From the NCBI GenBank assembly GCA_963971575.1, contig OZ020624.1, positions 30,206,356-30,270,355 of the forward strand: 64,000 bases of DNA. The letters run 5' to 3'. Below the pieces are notes generated by a model. That model was not told the DNA's origin. It made no database searches and worked only from the letters and a program-made list of their open reading frames with translations. The stretch is from Liopterus haemorrhoidalis. Lineage: Eukaryota; Arthropoda; Insecta; Coleoptera; Dytiscidae. The stretch's first letter is position 1, and every line of letters begins with the position of its first letter. Positions 30,741 through 41,790 of this stretch are shown piece by piece. The position numbers and the translations under genes were made by a program.

Positions 30741-31902
30741 CCAGCTGTGTAAATTAAGTAATTGGATTAATTTAAAAAAATATATATATTCGAATAGAAT
30801 TACAATTCATTGTCTTCCTCTAAATAACTTTCTTAGCAAGCCACACAGCGCTGGAGACGGTTCTACCATTCCTCATAGCAGTGCTGGAACTCGGACACTG
30901 GAATAGCTTTCAGCTGGTAGGTTATGGACGTTTGAATGTTTTCGAGTGTCCCAAAATAACGTCCCTTGAGGTGATTTTTCAATCTTGGGAAAAGAAAAAA
31001 GTCACAAGAACTCAAGTCAGACGAATATGGAAGTTGAAGAGCCACAGGAATGTTTTTTGGCCAAAAGCTCGTTTACAGAAATTGCTGTGTAGCGTTGATT
31101 TTTCTCATCCTCAATTCATTGGTCAAAATTTGATGAACGGTAGTGTGAGTCAAATTCAACTTCTTCCACAGAGCGCTGGAGACGTTTCTCCCAATCCTCA
31201 TAGCAGTGCTGGAACTCGGACACTGGAATAGCTTTCAGCTGGTCGATTACGGGCGTTTGAATATTTTCGAGTGATCCAAAATGACGTCCCTTGAGGTGAT
31301 TTTTCAATCTTGAGAAGAGGAAAAAGTCACAAAGACTCAAGTCAGGCGAATAAGAAGGCTGAGGAGCCACAGGAATGTTTTTACTGCCCAAAAACTCGCA
31401 ATTGCAGATTTTTCTCATCCCCAATTCATTGGTCAAAAGCTGGTGAACGGTAGTGTGAGTCAAATTAAACTTTTCCCCGGTCATTCTGTCAACCAACGAT
31501 CCGAACGCACAAGATCCCGGATTCTGTTGACATTTTCATCGGTTCTTGAAGGCCTTCCTCTGCGAGATTCATCTTCAATCAACTCTCTTTCTTCTGAAAA
31601 TGCTCTAAACCACCAACCTGGGTCCTTGACAAAACACTGTCTCCGTAGGCCTGCTGAAGTTTTGCAAAAGTTTCCGTTACCAAGTCTAAAACAAAATCTG
31701 ATAGCACACCGTTGCTCGAAATAAATGTCACTCATTTTTAGAACGCACTAGAAAAATTCACGAAAAAACAATCGCTACGGGCAATAAAATTAATTTTGCG
31801 AGCTCAAACTTGTACTGAAAGCGTATCACATGTTCACCTACCGCCCCTCCAACTCCCGCGTTCCAATTGTTGCCAGTCCGGTTAATTAATTTATACACCA
31901 CG
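30741..31902 (-). mobile_element. Mariner element, family E, copy 1, with internal tandem duplication
   Basis: The left end is CCAGCTGTGTAAATTAAGTA, and the right end reverse-complemented is CGTGGTGTATAAATTAATTA, followed by AC(C)GGACTGGC-like sequence. TA flanks both (30739-30740, 31903-31904). A 325-bp segment holding the C-terminal third of the transposase is duplicated head-to-tail (units start near 30847 and 31172). A shorter copy of the family is at 54334. Confidence 0.85.
30800..31735 (-). pseudogene. Mariner transposase, decayed and partly duplicated (family E, copy 1)
   Basis: Minus strand, start MSDIYFEQRCAIRFCFRLGN at 31735. The helix-turn-helix region continues through RGRPSRTDENVNRIRDLVRS and HTTVHQLLTNELGMRKI. 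The first and second catalytic Asp regions are deleted. The third Asp block appears twice: PSYSPDLSLCDFFLFSRLKN in the upstream unit and PYSSDLSSCDFFLFPRLKN in the downstream one, each followed by LKAIPVSEFQHCYE. Frameshifts and stops separate the parts. Confidence 0.85.
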
Positions 31903-31904
31903 TA

Positions 31905-33920
31905 TCTTCCAACTATTTCCGAGAATATTTAAAAATTGTCACCAAAAGAATTTTTCTTATGGGCACATTAAAAAAACAAATTATAAGGTATGATGAACAC
32001 AATTATTCAAATTTTTTTTGAAGTCTCTGATGACTCTCGATCACTTTTACGCGTGCTTTGAGAAAAAATGCAATAATTCAACATTGTGCAATAGGATTTG
32101 AAACATTGTTAGACGCCATCATTAATAAAACTGATAATATTGATACAGTCCAGTTGAAATTATTCGTAGCATTAGCTAACATATCAAATAAAATAAATGT
32201 AAATCCTCTTTGCAGTAGCTCTTCAATTATGTTCATAAAAAAAATAAAATGCTAAATTTTGATACTCTCTTTGTATGTTTTTTTCGTTCGATTTTAACTT
32301 TGACTCTGTTACGAACATTTTTTTTTATTGTACAATTTTGTTGCATTCGGTTTTATTTGTGTCAAAACTTTTGAAGTAGTTCTTAACTGAAACCAGATAG
32401 TGACAATTATGTTCAATTCACTGATTAGATTTATAGGTTGGTAGTGCTCTAAAATACCGGTAAATTCAATCATTGTCACAATTTGATTACTGTATTACAA
32501 TCAAAGGTCTTCGCCTTTCATGCCTTATTGGATTCGAACTCTCAACGGTCCTGTATAATGAAATAACATAATCTTATCAATCACCACTACCAACTCAATG
32601 GAACTCACAAAGATAATGCAATTACATCTATGATATTTCAGATCAATATACTTTGGAAAAAGAAATCTGAATTTTACGCTCTTTCAGTTTGTTTTAGATA
32701 AAGATACCAGTCATCTCTAATATGGCATCTGTCTTTTTTATTGATGCCCTTTCCAATTACATTGAAAATAAACTACTCAAATTTGAGTACAGAGTTTATA
32801 TAGAGATTTAGGAAGAAAGGGATTACTAACGGTAAATTTTTTATTTAATAGTTTTGTAATAGACTTGAAAAATGGTATTTCTTTGCTAATTATACCAACC
32901 TCGCAGCTCTTATAATTCTCGAAATAGCAATGGTGGCACACTTAGATTGAACATTCTGTGTATACAGAATCCGGCTCGAAGGACCATGTGCAAACAAACT
33001 TTTTTTCTCTATCTCGCAAATTATAAACAGGCAATACGGAAAAATTATTTTCACGTTTTTGCGTACATTACTTCACACGTTACAAAGTTTTTGCTTAAAT
33101 TTCTAACTTAAGAAAAGCTAAGTATAACATCGTGTTTAATGTTTCTTATTTTCAAATATAAGTTATGAAATAAACATCTAAAATAAGAGCTAACTCTATT
33201 GTTCTCTTTACAATTTTATAATCAATATTTAAAAGCGTGGGGTCTTTATAAAAAAACCACGTATTTAGGGTAAATTTTTAATTTCATTTTATTGTTTTCA
33301 TTTCCGCTTTTATTTCAGAGACTTACAGGTCGCTGGATAATTTAATAAAATTATTTTGAGAACAAAAAGACTTGTCAAAAAAGTACACGTTGTTTAAATG
33401 TAGAGATTTTAACATTTCCGTTACAGAAAAATTACTGATGGACAAGTAAGAGTGGGTTTTGGTGGTAATATATTTGGCGCCGTAAATAATTAAAAAATCC
33501 ATTCATAATTTTAATATATTAAAAATCCTATTATAAAATTCTGAAACAACTTTTCCAAAATATTGTTTCTTACGTTGATTCTTTTCTTTTATCTTTTCTG
33601 TCAACTTGTACATAGGGTTTATCTAAAAAGAGTACAATTTTGAAATTTTATATATGTGTAGGAGTAAAACGGTATTTTGTTATTTTGTTTACTGTCGTTA
33701 TTTTGTTTAATAAAAGTGCGACAAAAAATACTGTAAAAGACCAAGAGGTACATAAAGCTAAAGAAGAAAATATATTTTTTTAAACTAATGGTTTTTAAGC
33801 TAAATTCAAAGTGTTATATATTATTGATGGATGTAGCCATTACCTCTTGATGGAAGATTTTGAATAATACAGAAAAAAACACAAAACATACAAGTTCCAG
33901 AAAATGAATTTATTAAATAC
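31905..33920. other. No gene recognised; one short unassigned frame
   Basis: About 2 kb of AT-rich sequence. The plus-strand frame at 32058-32255 (65 codons) has ordinary amino-acid composition but no motif I know. A tRNA-like SINE remnant on the minus strand is listed separately. Confidence 0.35.
32500..32600 (-). other. Possible minus-strand SINE remnant
   Basis: On the minus strand GGTAGTGGTGATTGA (A-box-like) is followed after about 40 bp by AGTTCGAATCC (B-box-like) and then AATAAGGCATGAAAGG. The SINE at 23619 has GGTTCGAATCC followed by CGTTAAGGCATGGAAA, so the two may be related. There is no poly(A) tail or target duplication. Confidence 0.4.
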
Positions 33921-33922
33921 TT

Positions 33923-33946
33923 AATATATATATATATATATATATT
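33923..33946. repeat. (AT)n microsatellite
   Basis: A run of eleven to twelve AT units just upstream of a LINE fragment. Confidence 0.85.
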
Positions 33947-33977
33947 TCATCATCAGAAGAATGAAATAATATAAAAA

Positions 33978-34545
33978 ATGTTGACAAGTTTTAAACTAAA
34001 TGTACTTTTGGAATCATATCTTATTAATAGATTGCAGTATGTTAAGTTTAAAGACATATATATAACACCCTTGCTTATTACCTGTGGAGTTCCACAAGGA
34101 TCTATTTTAGGACCTATTTTATTTTTAATTTTTGTCAATGACTCTCCTTCGTGTATTAAAGTCTCCCATTTTATGTACGCTGATGATACCACTTTGCTGC
34201 TCAGATCAAAATCTCAAAACGATCTTTTTTAAAAAAGGATGAGTTAATTCATGATTCGCATATCTGGTTTGCATCAAACAAACTATGCTTGAATATTGAT
34301 AAAACAAATAAATTATTACTTTAAAGCATTCTGAGTTTAATAATCCAGGGTCAGTATATTTTTTAGGCGTTCATATAGACCCCACGTTGACCTGGAACCA
34401 CCATGTTCAAAATCTGACTAAGCTATGTAGAACCATATATTTAATTCGAAACCTCGTTGACTGTGTATCTGTCAATGTTTAAAAAATTTCCTACTATGCT
34501 CTATTTCAGTCTCACATCTCTTACACCCTGCTTGCTTGAAGACAT
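33978..34545 (+). pseudogene. LINE reverse-transcriptase fragment (YADD box)
   Basis: The plus-strand frame 33978-34232 contains ITCGVPQGSILGPILFLIFV and FMYADDTTLLLRS, the intact motif B and catalytic box of a jockey/CR1-type enzyme. After frameshifts the thumb region reads ASNKLCLNIDKTN, YFLGVHIDPTLTWNHHV and YYALFQSHISY. It is a sister of the minus-strand copy at 8768-9334. The mariner fragment that follows truncates it. Confidence 0.82.
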
Positions 34546-35195
34546 AGCGCTAAACGAAGAAGACATGTGGGCAAAAACGAATTTTTGCCCACAAAAGTTG
34601 TTCGTTCACGAAACACTTCCAAAAAAATGCTTGTTTCTTCGGTTGTACTGGACATGTCGCAACCATTTCTCTAGAGGATCGGAGAACAGTTAATGCTAAA
34701 TAGTATACAACAATTTATTTGTCAGAAGTCATCGACAAAATCAGGAAATACAACTAAAAACATCATTCTTCCTCATGATAATGCAAGCTCCCAAATAGGA
34801 TGTCAAACAGTTGATTATTTGAAGGAGAAAAACATCGAATTAATGTCTCATTGCCCGTATTCACCTGATTTATCCCCTAATGACTGTTTTGTTCCCCAAA
34901 GTCAAACCAAAATTGCGTGGACAGCGATTTTCATCTCAAGAAGCTGTGAAGCCTTTGAAAACCATGTTTTTGAGATACCTTCAGAGTGGAAAAAATGTTT
35001 CGAAAATTGGTTTGAACGCATGCAATAGTGTATGAAACTTAAAGGCGAATATTTTGAAAAGCAATAAAACAGTTTGTCCAAAAAAAAATATATCTTTCTT
35101 TATTTTTGTAAAAATTAAAAAGTTACTCCTCATCAACAGTTTGTTCTAAAAAAATGTTTTTCTTTCTAATTTTTATGAAAACTTAAAACCCCTCG
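34546..35195 (+). pseudogene. Mariner transposase C-terminal half and right end
   Basis: From about 34600 the frames carry SLEDRRTVNA, LPHDNASSQIGCQT (second catalytic Asp) and SHCPYSPDLSPNDCF (third). They end EWKKCFENWFERMQ and KGEYFEKQ before a stop near 35067. The N-terminal half and first Asp are missing. The right end duplicates an 85-bp segment starting CAGTTTGT and ends ACCCCTCG followed by TA at 35196-35197. The family is one common in insects. Confidence 0.78.
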
Positions 35196-35197
35196 TA

Positions 35198-35919
35198 TTC
35201 TAATATTTTGCAAAAACTTGAATTTTTGTAGCATTGTTTCAATTTTAGTTTTAATTATTTGAAAGAGTTCAAGTGTTTAAAAATTCTATTGAAACCTCTT
35301 CATTTACGTTTGAGATATGATCTTTAGAAGTTATTTTCTCGTACGTTTCAAATGGTTGTTCGTTAATTGTAATTCTTTAGTAAAGGAAATAGAAATGGAA
35401 GTATTTGGCATTTGCGAAAGAGGAAATAGGAGAAATTCGAATAAGTCATGTCTTGTGAAATGAATAATAGCTAGCAATACCATCAGAGAAACGTACTTCG
35501 CTCTCTCCATTCACGGAAAAGTCCCTCGCTATTTCTTAGGGCAGTTGCGACTCGAGTGGGAAAATTACGACCAAAACGATTCAGATCCAAGTAGGTCTTT
35601 TGATTCGCCACTTCATTTTTCTTTCTCTTCTCAACACTTTATTGACATTTTATTTTTATACTTATTCGCTTTCAAAACTAGATGCTTTAACATAAATAAT
35701 GGACACATAATTTATTTCAACAAACAATTTTAGACTCAACATATTTAATAAAAACTAAATGTAGTCTGTATATTTTATTAGCATTATAAAGTCTAGTCTA
35801 TTACACAGGGTGTTGAATTAACCCGGTATATATTTATATATTTTATTATTTTAATTCAAAGCTATTTTTTTTTTGCTACATTTTAACCATGGTTTACCAT
35901 GACATTGGAGCTTTATTGT
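35198..35919. other. No gene recognised
   Basis: AT-rich. The plus-strand frame 35545-35733 (62 codons) shows no motif. Confidence 0.35.
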
Positions 35920-37345
35920 TTACTAGTGGACCCATTGCCAACTGTGTTGACAAATTCATTATTAACTTAATGTGGAACTTGCTTGACACCTCAGACTTCT
36001 TCCTCTAGCCATACGCCTTACTTCACCCAATTTAAATTGAATCACCTCTTCGCCCATTATTAAAAATTGGACAAATAATGAGTATTATTCCGAATTATTT
36101 ATTCATTAAATTTTTAAGATGGGAAAACGATTCATTTTAACTCAGGGCATTACATTTATAATGTTAAAACTAAAATTGATTTGAGACGTTAAGTTTAAAA
36201 TATATTTATTATATAGTAATTTTCCAATTACTTATATAATATAAATATATGCACACGGATTAATAAACACTCGGAAAAAAGCGCACATGAAAAAATACAC
36301 ACACGGAAAAAAGCGCACACGAAAAAAATACACACACGAAAAAAAGCGAACACGAAAAAAATACACACGAAAAAAAGCGAACACGAAAAAAATACACACA
36401 CGAAAAAAGGCGAACACGAAAAAAATACACACACGAAAAAAATACACACACGAAAAAAAGCGAACACGCAAAAAATACACTCACGAAAAAAATACACACA
36501 CGAAAAAAAGCGAACACGGAAAAAATACACACACGAAAAAAAGCGAACACGGAAAAAATATACACACGGAAAAAATATACACACGAAAAAAAGCGAACAC
36601 GAAAAAAATACACACACGAAAAAAAGCGAACACGAAAAAAATGCACACACGAAAAAAGCGAACACGGAAAAAATACACTCACGAAAAAAAGCGAACACAA
36701 AAAAAATACACACACGAAAAAAAGCGAACACGGAAAAAGGCACACACGGAAAAAAGCGTACTTACACTATATCTCAAATCAGTTTGAAATAAATCCTGAG
36801 AAACTATTAAACAGTAAAATTTAATTGTTTGCCCACATTAATATATTGCGTGCACTTTTGTAAGGTCAAACCAGATCTGGTTATTTTGGTTACTTTTATA
36901 GTGTAGTACTGACTTTTAAATGTAAATTTGTCATTTCAAAATATTCCTTACGCTGTAAAACCTACTTCAGATTGGTTGGATGATCATTATAACTAAGATA
37001 TCATTTATCTTTATGACATATGTCAAATAGAATGACATTTTAAGAGAGTTTTTTACCATGTTTTAATACCAACATAACATACAATTTCAAAGGTGCAAAC
37101 TATTGTATCAATTTGTAAATTTTACCAAAATATTTTAAATATTTCGAACCAATTTTAAATTTACACAAATAAGTTGTCACCTAGTGGCGCTGATATGAAT
37201 GACCAAACTCGGCTGGTAATTTTTGGTAAAAATTATTCATTTTTGCCAAAGCGTGTTTTACTCACTGCATTATATTTACATTTTTGTAAATTTAAAATGT
37301 TAGATATTTTAAAACGTTAATCGTAGAAATAACTAAATAATAAAG
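35920..37345 (-). repeat. Unassigned interspersed repeat X, copy 2 (inverted)
   Basis: Reverse-complement counterpart of 21087-22490. It lacks the hAT insertion but carries an expanded minisatellite. Outside those two differences the copies agree over about 0.9 kb with scattered substitutions. On the minus strand it ends GGGTCCACTAG followed by T. Together the pair forms an inverted repeat about 13 kb apart. Confidence 0.78.
36287..36760. repeat. Minisatellite, alternating 15-18-bp half-units, expanded allele
   Basis: About 28 half-units alternating between AAAAAATACACACACG and AAAAAAAGCGAACACG types. Because neither unit contains a stop in several frames, apparent proteins of 161-171 residues (Phe/Cys-rich on one strand, Lys/Thr-rich on the other) arise. 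These are not genes. The paralog at 22043 has about seven half-units. Confidence 0.93.
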
Positions 37346-37889
37346 TAATGAAAAAATAATAATAAAGAAAAGAAAGCCAATTTTTTCTTACATACTTTCA
37401 ACAAAACCAAATATTTTTTAAAATAATTATTTTTCTGTTATTAATAATTTTATTTATATTATTTGTGTGTAAGCATATCAATATATTTTTGTGTTAAATT
37501 TTAAATTTTGTCCAAAATGTTGTGCCATAATATGGGTTCAAAATACTTTACCGAGAATAGCTCGTTAGCTTACAAAAAACTACAAGAATATATCTTGCTC
37601 GTTAATCATTTACCAGACAAAATCTACTTTGGAAAATGACTTTTGAAGGAGAACAGCCATCGATTGAACGTGAATACACTAATTAATTTATTATACCTAT
37701 ATTTAAGAAACAATGCAAAGAAAAAATTGAATTAAGCAAATATTACATTGATAGTGTTCAATGGTCTAGACAATTTTTTGCAAATCACTCAGAAAAGTTT
37801 AATATGTTTTTAATTTTCGTACTAGGATTATCCCATAATATCCTTATTCTGTTAAGTGTCTGGTTTTAATTTAGATTGTCACTAATTAC
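37346..37889. other. No gene recognised
   Basis: AT-rich spacer between repeat X and the (CTT)n tail of the next LINE. No coding or terminal signals seen. Confidence 0.35.
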
Positions 37890-38975
37890 CTATATCTTTC
37901 TTCTTCTTCTTCTTCTATATTTGGTTTGCTTCGGTCGGTAGACCATTCCGCCAGCGCATAGCGTTTCTAGATGTAGGTTATTGTGTTATAGTTTCATTCC
38001 TATAGCATTCAGAAATCCGGATATAGTTGAGCAAATTTCTGGATTGGGATGAGACAGAATTGATTTAGTGTCTATTGGAAGTGGTATATGAATAGATAGA
38101 TCTTGATATAGCTTCATAGATTGAGCTGTATGATTCGAGCAGCAGAACAGGATATGGGTCATATCCCCAATTTATCCACAGGTACATAAAGCTGTTTGGT
38201 GTACTCTGATTCTATGAAGATGTGTGTATGTGTGGAAGTGATTAAACCGCATACGACTAAAGGTAGAAATTGTCATTTTAGAAATATTCATATTATGGAA
38301 CCATGGTTTACGTGTAACGTAGGGCTGTATTGTATAGAAATGTGCTCGTCTCTGTTGTGCAGTTGTGTTCCATTCCACTTGCCATTTTTGGTGCAGATTT
38401 TGATTTACATGTGGGAGCAGATCTAAGTAGTGTATTGTATTGATTGAGGGCGGTCCAGGTTTAGTCGCTCCAGATTTAGCTAGTTGATCAGCTGTTTCGT
38501 TGCCATAAATCCCACAGTGGCTTGGTATCCATAGTTTAACTTCAATTCCAGACAGTTGCAGCGAGTGTGTGAATGTTTTAATATGCAAAGAAGTGATATC
38601 TGTGTTGGTGATTCCTGTTTTGTTGATGGAACATAGTCCGCTTAGTGAATCAGTAAAAATTACCGCTTTTCTTATATTTAGCGTGGGGGTGAGCGAATGT
38701 CGAATAGCCAGGAGTTCGACAGACATAATCTGGAGAAATGGTGAGGTTTTCAACGAGATACGTATATCCATTGAGGGGATTTAGATACCATAGCCTGTGG
38801 AGTCTGAGGAAAGATTTTTGTACCATCTGTGTATATATGGGTGTAATTACGGAATTTACTATCGGAAATCTTATTGAATAAGGTATTGTGCATACCAGGG
38901 CCATTTATTTTTTCGAGTCCTATGTTCAGATATATTTGAAGTGGATTGATCTGAGCACTGTATGGGTTATACCTA
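37890..38975 (-). pseudogene. 5'-truncated LINE with nearly intact RNase H and C-terminus
   Basis: Minus strand. An upstream block INPLQIYLNIGLEKI leads to the RNase H start HIYTDGTKI (first Asp). One frameshift separates it from the long open frame at 38771-38172. After a further single-base shift at the zinc-knuckle CTCG, the frame continues GDMTHILFCCSN to a stop near 37990. The 3' end is a (GAA)n simple repeat, seen as TTCTTCTTC at 37900-37915. Only two to three disabling changes are visible, so it is among the youngest LINE copies in the window. I/R1-type domain order. Confidence 0.85.
38172..38771 (-). CDS. LINE RNase H domain and C-terminal region (open fragment)
   Basis: A 199-codon open frame. 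RNase H residues visible are MSVELLAIRHSL (catalytic Glu block), VIFTDSLSGL (Asp block) and LWIPSHCGIYGNETADQLAK (His and final Asp block). The first Asp lies upstream across a framesh ift. Residues 130-199 form the C-terminal arm with ISTFSRMRFNHFHTYTHLHR and a partial CTCG knuckle. The Met used as the start is internal to the original polyprotein. Confidence 0.8.
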   Translation of the reverse strand: MDIRISLKTSPFLQIMSVELLAIRHSLTPTLNIRKAVIFTDSLSGLCSINKTGITNTDITSLHIKTFTHSLQLSGIEVKLWIPSHCGIYGNETADQLAKSGATKPGPPSINTIHYLDLLPHVNQNLHQKWQVEWNTTAQQRRAHFYTIQPYVTRKPWFHNMNISKMTISTFSRMRFNHFHTYTHLHRIRVHQTALCTCG

Positions 38976-39045
38976 TATCTTTATTATTTTGTATGCATAA
39001 ACTATCTTCAAGTGTTACTGTCATTTCGGCAAATCATCCGCAAAA

Positions 39046-39165
39046 CAATAACTTGTCATCATTAGTGAATGGATAAAAGTCTTTCTAAGAAATGTGTTAA
39101 AATCATTCATGGCAAGCAACAAATATGTGTAAAATAAATAAAATCAGTAAATTTCGATGAAAATT
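39046..39165 (+). repeat. Short repeat Y, copy 1
   Basis: From CATCATTAGTGAATGG to AATCAGTAAATTTC this 120-bp stretch matches the reverse complement of 43985-44110, sharing GAAATGTGTTAAAATCATTC followed by ATGGCAAGCAACAAATAT. No terminal structure or coding sequence. Family unknown. Confidence 0.7.
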
Positions 39166-39789
39166 ATTGTCACAATTATGATATAATTTTATGCTAATGT
39201 CCCAATTCCTTGAGCAACCTTTAGGCGGTGTAGGTCGCGGTTGCTGACTTGCGGTTTTGGTAATTAAAGAATGTGCAAAGTGTTGCGTGTTTGTCAACAT
39301 AAGTTTTGAACTACTTTCTAATGTGTTGATAAACAATATTCAATTGTGCCGACTATGGTCTATTTGTTTAATTGTTTCCAAAGCAATTGAGGGACCTGAC
39401 GTCATATTGTCCTGGTTAACAGTTATAAAATGGTCTTAGGGAATAGAGTCGAGAGTCAGTGATTCATTGAGTCAGTCATTGAAGTAGTTATTCAGAAGTT
39501 ATTCATTCGATCATTTTTGTGAGCACGCTACCCAAGGACCAGCCAAGCTGTTCAAGTCACCAACCCGAGATGTGAGTGCCGTCTACAGGGCTTCTCCACG
39601 TGTTCGCCTCGTGCGGATACCTGGGGTGGTTCGACCGATGGAGAAGCCGGGAAAGACCAGAACTTACATCAGTTATTAACAGACAGCACCAGCAGCCATT
39701 CTGACAGTTAATTGTATTGTGATGTAAAATTATTATTATAACATAAATTTTGTAGAAAAGATGTCCGTTCTTGAATCCGCCCCGTGACA
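39095..39789 (+). other. LTR-like segment (tentative)
   Basis: Begins TGTTAAAATC and ends GTGACA, with TGACGTCA at 39398 and a TATA-like TTATAAAATGG near 39422 followed by a GAGTCGAGAGTCAGTG start region, and a GC-rich U5-like part near 39540-39680. No target duplication or primer-binding site could be shown, and repeat Y overlaps the proposed left boundary, so the assignment is weak. Confidence 0.25.
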
Positions 39790-40750
39790 ATATCCGGGCG
39801 AGAGTGTTAATATTACTCCCATTTTAACAATCATTCACCCCTCATTCAGGTGTAGGAACTCGCCCCCTGGCATCAGCGATTAGCCTCGTCGCAGAAACAG
39901 GCCAATGTAAAATAAATAATATAATAACAATTAACTATTCAGAAACTTCTGTAAATGTACCGAGAACTTTTTAACAGTTTAAACTAGGTATATTTAATAT
40001 AGCGCATCGTGTTTTTATTTAATATACGAATGGTCCAAATTGTACTATAGCAAAATGGAGGAAGATATAAATTGTGAAGTTCATTTTTGGATTCCATTTA
40101 GTTGGAATTCTTCCGCTGAAGCTTCTTGTAGATTTAGGATCCATTTACAAATGTTTTAAAAGATAGTTTCAATGCTATTAAGTCTTTTAATGAGATTGTA
40201 GATTGGTAATTCATCTTATCCAAAATTATCTGTCTAAAAGTTATATTTGTGACATTCTGGACTAAATGAAGCAAATCTCACGTGGAAATTTTCTTATAAT
40301 GGAAACTGTCAAAGTTAGACTGATGGTCAGGATATGTCAAGCACGCTTAACTTCTTAATCAGTTCCCATTTAGTATTCCCATCGTAGCTCACTCGTGGAC
40401 GGTGTCTTTACTCCGTGAAATTAGTAAGGGTCTAGTACCATATTAATTTATGCTACCGGCATATAAATGACTCTCGTACTTTATTGGACAGTGAACATTT
40501 TCCCGTTGTCATAAACAGACGATTTAATGATTTAAACCGACTGCTATGTAGATCATAATTATTTTCTCGAGAATGAAGACATTATGGTATATGCATTATT
40601 AAATTTTAAGTTATTAACACGCTTTTCATTAAACGACGGATAGTTTACGTATTAGCTTTAATGTGAAGATTAACAACTCATATCAAATAATCAAAGATTT
40701 AATTGGAAAATTAAAAGTAAATTTCGTTCACGATAACAGAGGAGGTATTT
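39790..40750. other. No gene recognised
   Basis: No coding frame or repeat structure supported. Possibly internal or flanking sequence of the tentative LTR element. Confidence 0.35.
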
Positions 40751-40922
40751 TATACGTGTAAGCGAATCTGACGGGAATTTTCTTTTTCGTAAGTTGTCAT
40801 AAGCTCTTCTTTTAAGGTTTGAAGTGAGCTCTTGCTAAACAAAATTATCAAAAGCTTCACTTAATCGGTAAGTTACTATGACTGAAAATCTAGCTCTGAT
40901 TAAACGAAAGGAACGGGCTATA
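40751..40922. mobile_element. Short MITE, family C, copy 4
   Basis: Shares AATTATCAAAAGCTTCA, TTAATCGGTAA and the terminal TTAAACGAAAGGAACGGGC with the copies at 782 and 20362. The terminal inverted repeats are degraded on the left. Confidence 0.65.
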
Positions 40923-41027
40923 ATAGAAATCTAATCTATAGTCGACAAAAAAAAAAAAAAAATTTACTCGCCAATGGAATCTCGTTATTAGCTATGATAG
41001 AGATTCATCATCCTGACTTTGTTGCCC

Positions 41028-41790
41028 TACTTCAAGACAATGATAAGGGAGATATAAAAATTTTAAATTTTAAAGTTTTCCCGCCATAAGTCTTTAAAAA
41101 TTTATCCAATCAAAAACCTAAATTTACATAAAAGAATTGTCTTTTAATTGTTAATATTATTTGTTTGAAATTTTTTGCTGTTAAGTCAACAATAAGGGAG
41201 ATATAAAAATTTTAAATTTTAAAGTTTTCCCGCCATAACTCTTAAAATATTTATCCAATCAAAAAAATGTATTTAAATAAAAGATTTGTTTCCTTATTAA
41301 ATATTTATCCAATCAAAAATCTGAATTTACGTAAAAGAATTGTCTTTTAATTGTTAATATTATTTGTTTGAAATTTTTTGCTGTTAATTCAATAATAAGA
41401 GAGTTAGGTAAATTTTAAATATTTTTCCCTCCATAAGTCTCCAAATATTTATCCAATCCAAAAAATGTATTTAAATAAAAAATTTATCTTTTCATTTTAA
41501 ACAAAATTTGTTTTACATTTTTTGCTGTTAAGTCAATAAAAAGGGAAATAATTTTTTTTTAAATTTTAAAGTTTTCCCGCCATAACTCTTAAAATATTTA
41601 TCCAATCAAAAATTATATTTAGATAAAAGTTTTTTCTTTTATTTTTAAATATTTGTTTGAAATTTTTTGCTGTTAAGTCAATAAGAGAGTTACGTAAAAT
41701 TTAAATATTTGGATTTTTTCCTCCATAAATCTCCAAATATTTATCCAATCAAAAAAATGTATTAAAATAAAAGATTTGTTTCCTTATTAT
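41028..41790. repeat. Satellite-like array, about 146-bp unit, five units plus a partial one
   Basis: TTTATCCAATC recurs at 41101, 41250, 41304, 41448, 41597 and 41740, giving spacings of 149, 54, 144, 149 and 143 bp. Each full unit also has CCGCCATAA (or TCCATAA) and TTTGCTGTTAA(G)TCAA. Units differ by substitutions and small indels, so the array is old. Confidence 0.88.

Noticed and set aside
33947..33980. A further hammerhead-like core (CTGATGATGAAAT on the minus strand beside the AT tract)
   Set aside because: No GAAA plus GTC block follows at a plausible distance.
36287..36760. A CRISPR-like array of short repeats
   Set aside because: Both alternating units are repeats of each other; there are no unique spacers.
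36228..36787. Overlapping 161-171-residue frames on both strands, Phe/Cys-rich or Lys/Thr-rich, resembling membrane or basic repeat proteins
   Set aside because: They are produced by a stop-free minisatellite of two alternating short units; the shorter paralog lacks them and no start or regulatory context exists.
39095..39789. A confident solo LTR
   Set aside because: No target duplication, no second copy, and an unrelated short repeat crosses the proposed left boundary; kept only as a tentative feature.
41028..41790. A CRISPR array
   Set aside because: Repeat units are about 146 bp, diverged, with no unique spacers, and the genome is eukaryotic.
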